Shown here: positions 6,734-15,260 of the stretch, in pieces | Position numbering within the stretch: position 1 is the first letter of the stretch | How the letters are laid out: each line of letters opens with the position of its first letter | Notes under the pieces: model-generated | The model's database searches: none | What the model was told of the DNA's origin: nothing | What the model saw: the letters and a program-made list of their open reading frames with translations, nothing else | Made by a program: the position numbers and the translations under genes | Origin: Bacteroidales bacterium | Lineage (GTDB): Bacteria > Bacteroidota > Bacteroidia > Bacteroidales > P3 | Reading direction: 5' to 3' | DNA: 52,383 nucleotides | NCBI GenBank assembly: GCA_017446745.1 | Contig: JAFSQF010000052.1 | Coordinates: 1 to 52,383, forward strand

Positions 6734-8008
6734 TCAACAAATCATACCTGCGCAGATGGTTTCGAACGAGGCCGGATCGATGAGTATCAGCGAACCGGTG
6801 GTGCGGTTGTCTTGATAGCTGTCGAACACCACAGGATTGGATGTGCGGATCGTGACGCAGGCGATATCGTTCATATTCAGCGTTGTGGTGCCTTCCTCTT
6901 TCTGCATTGTGTTGATGTTCAAACAATAGTCGATGTTTTTGACGACAGCCATCGTCTCGGCAGTGGCGGTCTTCAGCAAGTAGCGTGTTCCCAGCCTCAG
7001 CGGTTCAGGGTTCAGCCAACAGCACATCATGGAAAGTGTCTGTTCGACTTTCATTTGTCTTCCCGCTGGCGAAGCCATGATGTCTCCACGGCTGATGTCT
7101 ATGTCATCCTCAAGCAGCAGCGATACAGATTGTGGGGCGTAAGCCTCTTCCAACGACTTTTCGGCTTGCATAATGGCTTTCACTTTCGACCTCAACCTCG
7201 AAGGATAGATCTCCACCTCGTCGCCTACGCGCACTTTACCTTCTGTCATTCGACCGGCGTAAGCACGATAGTCAGGAAAACGATCTGATATGGGCCGTAT
7301 TACGTATTGAACAGGGAACCTCATAGCCTGTTCGTCGCTTCCTGTTTTGTGGGAGATGGGCACCGTCTCGAGCAGATGCATCAATGTGCCGTCGGTATAC
7401 CAAGGCATATGGGCAGACTCCTTCACCACGTTGTCGCCATGTTTGGCTGAGATGGGAATAAAACGCAGTTGTGAACGTATCAACATACTGTCGGCCATCG
7501 AAAGATAACAGGATTTAATCTCTTCAAAACAGCCTTGTTCAAAGTTGACAAGATCCATCTTGTTGACACATATAAATATATATGGAATACCCAACAACGA
7601 TGCTATGCAGCTGTGACGGACTGTTTGCTCGACCACTCCGTTGCGGGCGTCGACAAGAATGAGAGCCAGGTCGGCAGTAGATGCGCCTGTCACCATATTG
7701 CGTGTATACTGTATATGCCCCGGCGTGTCGGCGATGATGAATTTACGCTTAGGTGTTGCGAAATAGCGATAAGCCACATCGATGGTGATGCCCTGTTCGC
7801 GCTCGGCACGCAGTCCATCGGTGAGAAGGGCGAGGTTCACCTCCTCGTTGCCGCGGTTTTCCGAAGCCAGTTTCACGGCTTCCAGTTGGTCCTCGAAAAT
7901 AGACTTGCTGTCATACAGCAGTCTGCCTATCAACGTGCTTTTACCGTCGTCCACACTTCCCGCCGTGGTGAAGCGCAGCAGTTCCATATCCAAATATCCG
8001 TTATTCAT
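6734..8008 (-). CDS. cysN: Sulfate adenylyltransferase GTPase subunit 1
   Basis: This translation-factor-like GTPase drives ATP sulfurylase, making APS from sulfate and ATP together with CysD. At 424 aa it is somewhat shorter than E. coli CysN (475) and has no fused APS-kinase domain. G1 is GSVDDGKST at residues 17-25. DTPGH (G3), NKMD (G4) and ISAKHGD (G5) follow, then two beta-barrel domains. The reading frame is open upstream to 8083, but that part overlaps cysD and lacks conservation. The ATG at 8008 (MNNGYLDMELLRF) leaves a 19-bp gap after cysD and matches the family start. Confidence 0.95.
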   Translation of the reverse strand: MNNGYLDMELLRFTTAGSVDDGKSTLIGRLLYDSKSIFEDQLEAVKLASENRGNEEVNLALLTDGLRAEREQGITIDVAYRYFATPKRKFIIADTPGHIQYTRNMVTGASTADLALILVDARNGVVEQTVRHSCIASLLGIPYIFICVNKMDLVNFEQGCFEEIKSCYLSMADSMLIRSQLRFIPISAKHGDNVVKESAHMPWYTDGTLMHLLETVPISHKTGSDEQAMRFPVQYVIRPISDRFPDYRAYAGRMTEGKVRVGDEVEIYPSRLRSKVKAIMQAEKSLEEAYAPQSVSLLLEDDIDISRGDIMASPAGRQMKVEQTLSMMCCWLNPEPLRLGTRYLLKTATAETMAVVKNIDYCLNINTMQKEEGTTTLNMNDIACVTIRTSNPVVFDSYQDNRTTGSLILIDPASFETICAGMIC

Positions 8009-8027
8009 TGTCTGTTTCTTTCTTTTG

Positions 8028-8924
8028 TTAAAAATAGCCCTCTTTTTTGCGGTCTTCCATAGCCGTCTCGCTTCGTTTGTCATCTGCGCGGCCTCCTCGT
8101 TCGGTCACCCTCGTGGCTGCAATCTCGTCAATGATATCTTCCAGACTGTTTGCCTCGCTGACAGTAAGACCCGTACAGGTTATATCACCGATGGTGCGGC
8201 AACGGACCCTTTGTGTGACAACCTCCTCATCAGGACGCAACGACAGACAGGGCTCGGCGGCGAGCCACACGCCGTCACGCAGCACACATCTACGGGTATG
8301 TGTGAAATAGAGCGATGGCATCTCAATCTTCTCAGCGTAGATGTATTGCCAAACATCCATTTCTGTCCAGTTGCTGATAGGGAACACGCGGAAATGTTCG
8401 CCCATGTTCTTCTTGCCGTTGAAGTTGTTCCACAGTTCCGGACGTTGGTTTTTGGGGTTCCACTGCCCGAATTCGTCGCGATGCGAAAAGAAACGTTCCT
8501 TGGCTCTGGCCTTCTCTTCATCACGACGGGCACCACCTATACAAGCATCGAACTTGTATTTCTCTATCGTATCCAACAGTGTGGTGGTCTGCAACCGGTT
8601 GCGACTGGCATTGTAGCCTTTTTCCTCCTTCACCCTCCCGCTGTCGATGCTCTCTTGCACCGAACCGACTACCAATCGGGCTCCCAGCTTTTCCACCAGG
8701 CGGTCGCGGTAATCAATGGTCTCTTCAAAGTTATGCCCCGTGTCGATATGGAGCAAAGGGAACGGCAGTTTGGCAGGATAGAAAGCCTTGTAAGCCAGAT
8801 ATGTAACCACTATAGAATCCTTGCCACCGGAGAAAAGTATCACAGGACGCTCGAACTGTGCCGCCACCTCGCGCAACACATATATCGACTCGGATTCCAG
8901 TTCTTTTAAATGATTAAGTTTCAT
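8028..8924 (-). CDS. cysD: Sulfate adenylyltransferase subunit 2
   Basis: This 298-aa PP-loop pyrophosphatase-superfamily enzyme is the adenylyl-transferring subunit of ATP sulfurylase and works with CysN. The PP-loop is SGGKDS at residues 32-37. Family segments LHIDTGHNF, GARRDEEKARAKER and FPISNWTEMDVW are present in order, and the length is normal (E. coli 302). It starts 38 bp after the end of pstB on the same strand, with no clear terminator between them. The sulfate-activation genes may therefore share a transcript with the upstream transport genes. Confidence 0.96.
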   Translation of the reverse strand: MKLNHLKELESESIYVLREVAAQFERPVILFSGGKDSIVVTYLAYKAFYPAKLPFPLLHIDTGHNFEETIDYRDRLVEKLGARLVVGSVQESIDSGRVKEEKGYNASRNRLQTTTLLDTIEKYKFDACIGGARRDEEKARAKERFFSHRDEFGQWNPKNQRPELWNNFNGKKNMGEHFRVFPISNWTEMDVWQYIYAEKIEMPSLYFTHTRRCVLRDGVWLAAEPCLSLRPDEEVVTQRVRCRTIGDITCTGLTVSEANSLEDIIDEIAATRVTERGGRADDKRSETAMEDRKKEGYF

Positions 8925-8962
8925 AAAGTCAGATAATTTTTCAAATTTATCTTACATATAAA

Positions 8963-9712
8963 TCAACTGAACGCTCCAGAAAGATATTTCTGGGTAAGTT
9001 CGTTTTGAGGGTTGTTGAACACTTCTGCGGCAGGGCCTGTCTCAATAATCTCGCCGAGATACATAAAGACAACGTTGTCTGCTATGCGGAGGGCCTGTCG
9101 AAGGGTATGGGTCACCATGATAATCGAGTACTTGTCCTTAAGTGACACAAAGAGGTCTTCGACTTTCTTGCTCGATATGGGGTCCAGGGCGCTGGTGGCC
9201 TCATCGGCAAGGATGTAATCCGGCTGCACGGCCAACGACCGTGCCAGGCAGAGTCGCTGCTGCTGACCTATCGACAGGCGTGCAGCAGGCGAACGCATGC
9301 GTCCTTTAATTTCGTCCATAATACCCACGGCACGAAGGCTTTGGCGCACATGATAGACCAACTCCCTGCGTTTTTTGAACATACGGTTTATGCGGCAGCC
9401 GTATGCCACATTGTCGAAAATGGACATCGGCAGCGGACACGGACGCTGGCTCACCAATCCTATTCTGCGGCGCAATTCGGTAATCTCAGCACCGCTGCTG
9501 ATGATATCCGTTCCATCCACCAGAACTTGCCCTTCCAGACGCACCCCTTCGGTAGAATCGATAAGGCGGTTGAGCGTACGCAGCAATGTGCTTTTGCCGC
9601 AGCCCGACGGCCCTATGATGCACGTTATCTGCCTCTCGGGAAATTGGAGGTCTATATCCTTCAAAATGTGGTTTTCACCCATATAAACATTCAGCTTTTT
9701 AGTCTCTATCAT
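8963..9712 (-). CDS. pstB: Pst-type ABC transporter ATP-binding protein
   Basis: This 249-aa ABC ATPase powers the PstSCA permease. Walker A is GPSGCGKST at residues 34-42. The ABC signature reads LSIGQQQ (146-152), a slight change from the usual LSGGQQQ. Walker B with the catalytic Glu is ILADE (167-171), and the D-loop is SALD. Sequence and length agree with the PstB subfamily. No phoU follows, whereas phoU normally closes pst operons; instead cysD comes 38 bp later. Phosphate is the default substrate, but see the operon-level finding for a possible sulfate or other oxyanion role. Confidence 0.92.
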   Translation of the reverse strand: MIETKKLNVYMGENHILKDIDLQFPERQITCIIGPSGCGKSTLLRTLNRLIDSTEGVRLEGQVLVDGTDIISSGAEITELRRRIGLVSQRPCPLPMSIFDNVAYGCRINRMFKKRRELVYHVRQSLRAVGIMDEIKGRMRSPAARLSIGQQQRLCLARSLAVQPDYILADEATSALDPISSKKVEDLFVSLKDKYSIIMVTHTLRQALRIADNVVFMYLGEIIETGPAAEVFNNPQNELTQKYLSGAFS

Positions 9713-9784
9713 ATTGAATTAAGTAATTATTAGATTACAACAGTAACATCATACGCACAAATTTTCGGCTAATATTTATTCCCG

Positions 9785-10639
9785 TCAGACCTTGTGCCTC
9801 GAAAAATGCGATGTAATAAACCGACCTGCTATACTTATCAATAGAACAATGATTGTCAGTACAAGTGCTGCGGCGTATGCGCGGTCGACGACTTCCGGAA
9901 TAGGGCTGCTGAGTTGGAAAAAGACCGCCAGAGGCAATGTCGCTGCGGGTTGAGAGAGCGATGTCGGAATGCTGTCGGTATAGCCTGCTGTGAACATCAC
10001 ACTGGCCGCGTCACCAATGGCTCGCCCGACAGAAAGTAAGGTGGCAGTGGCTATGCCGGGGGCAATCTGGCGCACCACAACCTTGAGTGTCTCCCAACGT
10101 GTTGCACCCAACGACAGACAAGCATCGAGGATTCCTCGCGGGAAATTGCGCGACGCCTCGTCCATTGTGCGCACAAAAATCGGTATGATCAACAGGGTGA
10201 TGACGATGATACCACCCAGCAACGACGTTCTGAGGCCAAACCAAATCATCAACGTGAAGCCGAAAGCGCCATAGACTATGCTGGGCACCCCGAAGAGGAC
10301 ATCGAAAGCAAGCCTCACAACGTATGCCAGCCGCGACTCCTTGTGCAAATAGACGTTGAGGAACAGCACTACTGGTATCGACACTAATAGGCCTAGCACC
10401 GTCGACGCCCCTACAATCATGAGCGAACCCACTATGGCATTCAGGAAACCGCCTTCCTTGCCAATATAGAAGCCTCCTCCGGGCAACTTGCTGACCATTT
10501 CCCAGCTCATAGCCTTGGCACCCTTCGAAAACACTGTCCATACCACACTCACCACCAGCACTACAACTATTGCCATCGACAGCCACATAAACAGTTTGGC
10601 AACGTTTTCCTTGATTTTTTTATTACGTGATACTTTCAT
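9785..10639 (-). CDS. pstA: Pst-type ABC transporter permease A
   Basis: This 284-aa inner-membrane permease has about six hydrophobic helices and the cytoplasmic EAA-type loop (DACLSLGATRWETLKVVVRQIAPGI, about residues 165-190) that docks on PstB. A central segment (FGVPSIVYGAFGF) matches the PstA/PstC family. It pairs with PstC to form the translocation pore. Spacing is 39 bp after pstC and 72 bp before pstB, all on the minus strand, consistent with one operon. It is assigned PstA rather than PstC by order and by the RAIGDAASVMF pattern. Confidence 0.93.
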   Translation of the reverse strand: MKVSRNKKIKENVAKLFMWLSMAIVVVLVVSVVWTVFSKGAKAMSWEMVSKLPGGGFYIGKEGGFLNAIVGSLMIVGASTVLGLLVSIPVVLFLNVYLHKESRLAYVVRLAFDVLFGVPSIVYGAFGFTLMIWFGLRTSLLGGIIVITLLIIPIFVRTMDEASRNFPRGILDACLSLGATRWETLKVVVRQIAPGIATATLLSVGRAIGDAASVMFTAGYTDSIPTSLSQPAATLPLAVFFQLSSPIPEVVDRAYAAALVLTIIVLLISIAGRFITSHFSRHKV

Positions 10640-10678
10640 TTGCTATATGATGAATAATTACTGCGAATCATAACCAAT

Positions 10679-11569
10679 CTACTCGTTTTGTTTCTCTATC
10701 CGGTATAGCACTACGCGCGACACAAGATTAAAAATCAAAACCACTGCGAACAACATCAGCGCAGCGAACATCAGCGCCGATTCGTAAAGCGGTATCGACA
10801 GCATCTCGCCATAATTGTTGGCAATCAAGGCTGGAATAGGATAACAGGCATCCAACAACCCATGAGGCATACCCACCACACAACCACATACCATCAATAC
10901 TGCTATCGTCTCACCCATGGCGCGCGACACCGCCAACACACTCGAGGCCAAAATACCCGCCAACGATTTTCTCATCACCACTCGAAGTGCCGTCTGCCAT
11001 CGTGTTGCACCCAAAGAGAGAGAAGCTTCGCGCAGTTCCACAGGCACAGAAGAGAAAACCTCAATAAACAGGCTAACCAACAGTGGCACAACCATCACGC
11101 TGAGCACAATACCGGCAGCAAGGACCGTATAGCCTGTCGAGAAATCCACAAAGTGCGGAGCCACACTCTTCGATATCCACGGCACTATCACCAGAACGCC
11201 CCACACACCATAAATTACCGACGGCAGTGCTGCCAGTATATCCAGCACCGGAAACACGAATTTCTTGATGATCGGCCGCGCATATTCGGTGAGGAACACC
11301 GCCGTGAGAAGCGATATAGGCAACGCAATAGTTATGGAAAGCAATGTCACCCATACCGTACCCATCAGAAATGGCAAGAAACCGAATCTGCCTTTGAGTG
11401 GTTTCCATTCCGAACTGAACAGGAGGGTCCACAGAGATTCAGATTCAAGAACAGGTTTCGACTTAAGGTACAGCCCAATGGCGATGGCCGCCACCATAAC
11501 GATAGACAACAATGTCAAAACCAACATGATGCCTCTCGCTGTCCGATCTTTCAGTATTCTGATGTTCAT
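10679..11569 (-). CDS. pstC: Pst-type ABC transporter permease C
   Basis: This 296-aa permease has six predicted membrane helices and the EAA-like loop EASLSLGATRWQTALRVV near residue 190. LPSVIYGVWG and RAMGETIAVLMVCG are typical PstC segments. Its ATG overlaps the pstS stop (ATGA at 11566-11569), so the binding protein and permease are translationally coupled. With PstA it forms the membrane channel for the ligand delivered by PstS. Confidence 0.93.
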   Translation of the reverse strand: MNIRILKDRTARGIMLVLTLLSIVMVAAIAIGLYLKSKPVLESESLWTLLFSSEWKPLKGRFGFLPFLMGTVWVTLLSITIALPISLLTAVFLTEYARPIIKKFVFPVLDILAALPSVIYGVWGVLVIVPWISKSVAPHFVDFSTGYTVLAAGIVLSVMVVPLLVSLFIEVFSSVPVELREASLSLGATRWQTALRVVMRKSLAGILASSVLAVSRAMGETIAVLMVCGCVVGMPHGLLDACYPIPALIANNYGEMLSIPLYESALMFAALMLFAVVLIFNLVSRVVLYRIEKQNE

Positions 11570-12537
11570 TTCCTTATCTTTTCAAGGCCTTGCTGTATCT
11601 TTTCTTCGCTCATACTGATATAGCCGGCAGGAATATTATGTTTCTGCCCATCGCCCAACACATACTCAAGAAATGCTTTTACAACAGGGTTTTGCGGTAC
11701 ACCGTGACAGACCAGATATAGGTCGCGCGCCGGAGGTGAAGGGTATTTGCCTTCAGCAACAGCGGCAATGAAGTCGTCTTTGGTGTCGTAGAAGTATTCT
11801 TGCGCTTCAATCTCACCGCTGTTGTCACCATCCACAGGCATCACCAGCAGTCCGGGATTGGGTTTGCGGCTCTTCTCGTCGTATGCGTAACCGATGTTGT
11901 TAAAGCCGATGGCCAGTTTATCGCCTTGAACTGCCGACGCCAAGCCCGGATCGCCAAAGACAGCGGTCCCCAACAGGTCTTCCTGCTTGCGTTCCATCCA
12001 AAGGGCAAAAGTTTCGGCTGCGCCACAGGCATCGGAACGCGTGTACACATGTATGGGTGTTTTGTCGTTGGTTCCCAACACTTGTCCCCAGGTTGTATAC
12101 TGGCCTGTAATCCATATCTTTGTAGCTGTCTCTTTCGTGAAGCCTTTTTTCATCAGCTCTTTGGCGTAGGGGTTGTCAGCGTTGAAAGTGATGACGACAG
12201 CATCTTTAGCCGTGGCAATAGGGAGTGCACCCTTTTGCAATTCAGCGTCGTACACTTCACGTGACACCATACCGAGGTCCACTACATCTGCCAGGACGTC
12301 TGTCATTCCTTTGCCGGCACCACCTGCCGAAAGGTCAATCCGTACATTGGGATGTATCATTTGGAACTCCTCGGCCCACTTCACTGCCAGAGGATAGAGG
12401 GCGAAAGCGCCTGAGATTGAGATGCTGCCCTTCAGTTCGTCACCGTCGTTGGAGGCAGCGGTGCCTTTGCCGGCACACGACACCGTCATGGCAACTATGG
12501 CCGACAGTAACGTACATAGTAAGATTTTTGTTTTCAT
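11566..12537 (-). CDS. pstS: PstS-like periplasmic oxyanion-binding lipoprotein
   Basis: This 323-aa substrate-binding protein has a lipoprotein signal peptide and lipobox Cys21 (MTVSC). It belongs to the PBP-like PstS family: SGAFALYP at 42-49, AGGAGKG at 71-77, VDLGMVSRE at 86-94 and TRSDACGAAE at 166-175. In E. coli PstS the third and fourth segments contain Asp56 and the RADGSGT loop. Here the Asp56-equivalent position is Ser92, and the SGT part reads CGA. A SSR-type pocket also occurs in other proteins annotated as phosphate-binding, so these changes do not settle the ligand. The gene is second in the run, 60 bp after the porin gene and overlapping pstC. Confidence 0.88.
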   Translation of the reverse strand: MKTKILLCTLLSAIVAMTVSCAGKGTAASNDGDELKGSISISGAFALYPLAVKWAEEFQMIHPNVRIDLSAGGAGKGMTDVLADVVDLGMVSREVYDAELQKGALPIATAKDAVVITFNADNPYAKELMKKGFTKETATKIWITGQYTTWGQVLGTNDKTPIHVYTRSDACGAAETFALWMERKQEDLLGTAVFGDPGLASAVQGDKLAIGFNNIGYAYDEKSRKPNPGLLVMPVDGDNSGEIEAQEYFYDTKDDFIAAVAEGKYPSPPARDLYLVCHGVPQNPVVKAFLEYVLGDGQKHNIPAGYISMSEEKIQQGLEKIRK

Positions 12538-12597
12538 AATTATATTATTATAAAGTTAAACGTTGATATGTTTTCTCTCTTCCGTGTCTCTCGGTGG

Positions 12598-13698
12598 TCA
12601 AAACTTCACTGTCGTCATTGCAGTTAGGCAATGGTCAAAGTTGGATGTGAGCTCGTCTTGGTGTATTCTATAGGCCAGCTGCAAGCGCAGACATTTCTGC
12701 GGCCAGCATTCCACACCTGCCCAATAGTACGTCTTCGAGGTGCCATCAGCGGCGTCTCTGGCGTAGTAGTCCCAACGCAGGATGGGTCTAATCTTTGGAA
12801 CAAACTGTCCATCAGTCGTTTTCTCCATATCGAACCAACGGCTTAAGGTTATGTAACAACCTTGTGACTCAAGATTGTCGAGGAAGTAGCTGTTGGTGAT
12901 TTCATCCAGCAAGTCCAGGCCTGTCCTACCCCATAGGTATTCTCCCCTCAGCATGATTCGTCCGTCGGCATATTGCGCTCCGACAGCGTAACGCTTTCTC
13001 TCACCCTTGGTCTCCCCTGCCGTTGTGGCATTGGGCAGAATATAGTTGCCCCAATAAACCGAAGCCGAGAGGGTTAAGTGCTGCACATAAGGTGTGATGG
13101 ACAACCTACCGGACAAATCTTTACCCCACCGTGTCGGTGCGACATTGATTCCGCCACCGCCAAAGAGACCTATTTCATATTTGACGATGGAAGTTTCAAC
13201 ACCTTTGATTTCGTCCGAGAAGAGCGTTCCGCTCAGCATCAGTCCAATGTCGCGTCCATTGGCATAGCTGGCAATTCCGGTAACATCTTTGTAACCCGAC
13301 AATGCACTGATGACTTGTGCGTTATCTGTCAATTCAAGATCCAGAGGCGAAAGGATGTTCTCGAGCGAAAAAGGTATTTTGAACTGTCCCATTTGCAGTG
13401 CTATGGCCTTATTGAAACGCATACGGACGTATGCATCAATAAGTTTTGGAGCGGAAGACATATCGGCTTGCAGACGGAAGTCGACCTGTTTCGACAAGTT
13501 GCCTTTCACGTCCAGACGTGCACGTCGTACCTGAAACGAGCCATTCGCCTCATCATTGATATTGAGACGATACTGACCGTCAATCCATCCACCAACAATA
13601 ATTTTGTTGGCATTATTTGATGTCGACTCCTGTGCAGACATCTCCACCTGCCCAATAAGGAACAAAACAATCGCCAAAACGATAAATTTTGATTTCAT
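12598..13698 (-). CDS. OprP/OprO-family anion-selective porin
   Basis: This 366-aa outer-membrane beta-barrel has a signal peptide that ends near SAQE (residues 21-24). It shows alternating beta-strand patterns and a C-terminal Phe (TTVKF), as expected for a Bam substrate. The N-terminal half (VRRARLDVKGNLSKQVDFRLQ and QMGQFKIPFSLE) is typical of the phosphate/pyrophosphate-selective porin P family. It heads the run oprP-pstS-pstC-pstA-pstB-cysD-cysN-cysH and would carry the anion across the outer membrane. A TATTTTTG element on the minus strand (13721-13728) lies just upstream and could be its promoter; a -33 TTTG is 24 bp away, longer than ideal. Confidence 0.88.
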   Translation of the reverse strand: MKSKFIVLAIVLFLIGQVEMSAQESTSNNANKIIVGGWIDGQYRLNINDEANGSFQVRRARLDVKGNLSKQVDFRLQADMSSAPKLIDAYVRMRFNKAIALQMGQFKIPFSLENILSPLDLELTDNAQVISALSGYKDVTGIASYANGRDIGLMLSGTLFSDEIKGVETSIVKYEIGLFGGGGINVAPTRWGKDLSGRLSITPYVQHLTLSASVYWGNYILPNATTAGETKGERKRYAVGAQYADGRIMLRGEYLWGRTGLDLLDEITNSYFLDNLESQGCYITLSRWFDMEKTTDGQFVPKIRPILRWDYYARDAADGTSKTYYWAGVECWPQKCLRLQLAYRIHQDELTSNFDHCLTAMTTVKF

Positions 13699-14062
13699 AA
13701 ATATTCATGATTTTTTAACGCAAAAATAGTATTTTCCCACGACAGATACTGTCAAAAAAACTCAAAACAATGTAAGAATACGACGCCTTCGATTAAAAAT
13801 ACAGACATGGGCATTGTAGCATATCCCATTTTTCCGACGAGACATTCATTTGATTTTGAAAACTCTTATATCTGTATGATTTATGTCAGAAAAAAACTCG
13901 GCTTATTATAGAGCCAAAAGAAACGAATTTTGTCTGAAAAATGTGTAAAAAAACAACACACTGTTCGAATCCTTACACATTCAGGTTATTATTTTTCCAA
14001 CATTTTGTTTTATTTTTGCACTCCCAAAGAGACATGTCTCGTTAACGAATATCATTATTTAT
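13699..14062. other. Divergent promoter region between the porin and the AraC-type gene
   Basis: This is a 364-bp AT-rich gap between divergent genes. For the minus strand, TATTTTTG lies at 13721-13728. For the plus strand, TATTTTTG lies at 14011-14018, about 45 bp before the AraC-type gene. Neither has a perfectly spaced -33 box. There is no ORF or RNA gene that I can recognise, and no recognisable PHO box. Confidence 0.5.
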
Positions 14063-14587
14063 ATGGTTCTGACATTATCACTCATAGCTAATCTTGTCCT
14101 GCTGTTTCTCTACATCCGCATTCGGCAATCGTATCACCTTCTGATGAAGAAAAACCTCCAGAAAGAAAAGTCCGAGGATATGCTGGTCGAGAAAGTGGCA
14201 TTCGACAAGGCTGAATACGAGAACAACAAGGAACAGCAGCTATTGCAGAAGCTCAAAGAGCTTATGGAACAGCAACATCTGTATCTTGATGCAGAACTGA
14301 ATATCCAAAAGTTGGCTAAGGCGGCGGGGACCAACAAAAACGCCATGTCGCATATCATCAACAAGTGCCTCAACCAAAATTTCGCCTCCTTCCTTAACCG
14401 CTACCGCGTCCGCGAAGCCATCCGCCTTCTTGAAGATCCCCGCTACAGAAGCTACAAAATCGAGGCAATAGGAGAAATGTGTGGCTTCGGCAACCGCCAG
14501 GCTTTCCATTCCGCATTCAAGAAAGAAATGGGTATCACACCTACGCACTTCCGCAACATAAGCAAAAAAACCGACCAGCCTATGTGA
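14063..14587 (+). CDS. Membrane-anchored AraC-type transcriptional regulator
   Basis: This 174-aa protein begins with a single hydrophobic helix (about residues 3-19). A basic and coiled-coil segment (about 25-75) follows, then an AraC/XylS helix-turn-helix domain (about 75-165). The second HTH is recognisable in IGEMCGFGNRQAFHSAFKKEMGITPTHFR. In Bacteroidales such domains usually end long sensors (TPR-TM-HTH). Here the periplasmic or TPR part is missing, so this is either a minimal membrane regulator or the 3' remnant of a larger one. It is divergent from the oxyanion/sulfate operon, which makes that operon a plausible target. A fragment resembling a glycosidase continues in frame after its stop. 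Confidence 0.8.
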   Translation: MVLTLSLIANLVLLFLYIRIRQSYHLLMKKNLQKEKSEDMLVEKVAFDKAEYENNKEQQLLQKLKELMEQQHLYLDAELNIQKLAKAAGTNKNAMSHIINKCLNQNFASFLNRYRVREAIRLLEDPRYRSYKIEAIGEMCGFGNRQAFHSAFKKEMGITPTHFRNISKKTDQPM

Positions 14588-14701
14588 TTGAAACGGGAGC
14601 TGCAGCTGCTGCACGACGCCGGCATCGGCGGCGTGGAGATCAACCCCATCGAGTTTCCTTTTTTGAACTCGGAAACCTGTTTGCACCCCGTGGAACCATA
14701 G
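14588..14701 (+). pseudogene. Glycoside-hydrolase-like gene fragment
   Basis: Directly after the TGA of the AraC-type gene, the same frame continues for 37 codons and reads LQLLHDAGIGGVEINPIEFP before decaying. The AGIGGVEI pattern is typical of the start of the catalytic domain in Bacteroidetes glycosidases such as GH106-like rhamnosidases. There is no start codon and too little sequence for a protein, so it is read as a relic of a deleted gene. Confidence 0.4.
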
Positions 14702-14729
14702 TCCTTTGAGTTTGCTGCTATAAAATGCA

Positions 14730-14764
14730 AAAACACTGACAATCTTTTTGATTATCAGTGTTTT
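14730..14764 (-). terminator. Intrinsic terminator of ssrA
   Basis: AAAACACTGA (14730-14739) and TCAGTGTTTT (14755-14764) form a 10-bp stem with a 15-nt loop. On the minus strand the stem is followed by a T-rich stretch. It lies 25 bp after the 3' end of tmRNA. It may also stop plus-strand transcription from the AraC-type gene. Confidence 0.75.
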
Positions 14765-14789
14765 CTTTAAGGAAAGTTCCTTTTTCAAG

Positions 14790-15183
14790 TGGAGCTGGGC
14801 GGAGTCGAACCGCCGTCCATACAAGTAACTGATGTGCTTTCTACATGCTTATCTCCTGATTGGTTTTCGAGGCCGGCCCGGACAGGGGCACCCAAAACGA
14901 CCCTTAGCTCCTAAGAGTTCACCGGAAGTGCGGAGCAAAGCAACCGGCTATCCCGTCTTTACGAGCGCCTCCGGATCAGCAGCCGACGGTCGGGGCGGCT
15001 GGGAGACGTCTTGTCCCTGCAACTGTTGCGGGGATTAAGCCTTACCTACTGTGCTTCGGTTAGGCAGCAAGAGCGTAGTTATTTTCGCCAATTAAATTTA
15101 GTGCATCGGTTTTCGAGGCTTCTGATGCGTGAGCCTGCATGCTTACAAATCCATTAACCTTGCTGTCAAAACCAGTCAGCCCC
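14790..15183 (-). ncRNA. ssrA: Transfer-messenger RNA (tmRNA)
   Basis: This is a one-piece tmRNA of about 394 nt. The 5' end GGGGCUGAC (from 15183) pairs with the 3' end CAGCUCC (14791-14797), with one G-U pair, to form the tRNA-like acceptor. The 3' arm carries the T-loop GGUUCGACUCC. The discriminator A is at 14790 and CCA is not encoded. The tag reading frame (15060-15089) encodes GENNYALAA and then UAA, so with the charged alanine the degradation tag is AGENNYALAA, a form typical of Bacteroidales such as Porphyromonas. The RNA rescues stalled ribosomes with SmpB. It lies 77 bp after tRNA-Asp on the same strand. Confidence 0.97.
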
Positions 15184-15227
15184 GGTTCAACGATTTCTGA
15201 TCTCAGTGTCAGGAAACGAATTTGCAC

Positions 15228-15251
15228 AAAAAAAGCTCTCTTGTGGAGAGC
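15228..15251 (-). terminator. Terminator after tRNA-Asp
   Basis: On the minus strand GCTCTC and GAGAGC form a six-bp stem with a five-nt loop, followed by seven T. It lies between tRNA-Asp and ssrA, suggesting at least partly separate transcription of the two. Confidence 0.7.
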
Positions 15252-15260
15252 CTCTCGGTT

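Noticed and set aside
8009-8083. Longer cysN start
   Set aside because: It would overlap cysD and adds 25 residues that are unlike CysN; ATG at 8008 fits the family and spacing.
7782-8909. A 375-codon plus-strand frame opposite cysN/cysD
   Set aside because: It covers two clear sulfate-activation genes in antisense and has no domain.
12598-13698. Porin as a SusD/SusC or efflux component
   Set aside because: The N-terminal pattern and neighbours fit OprP-type porins; there is no plug domain and no lipobox.
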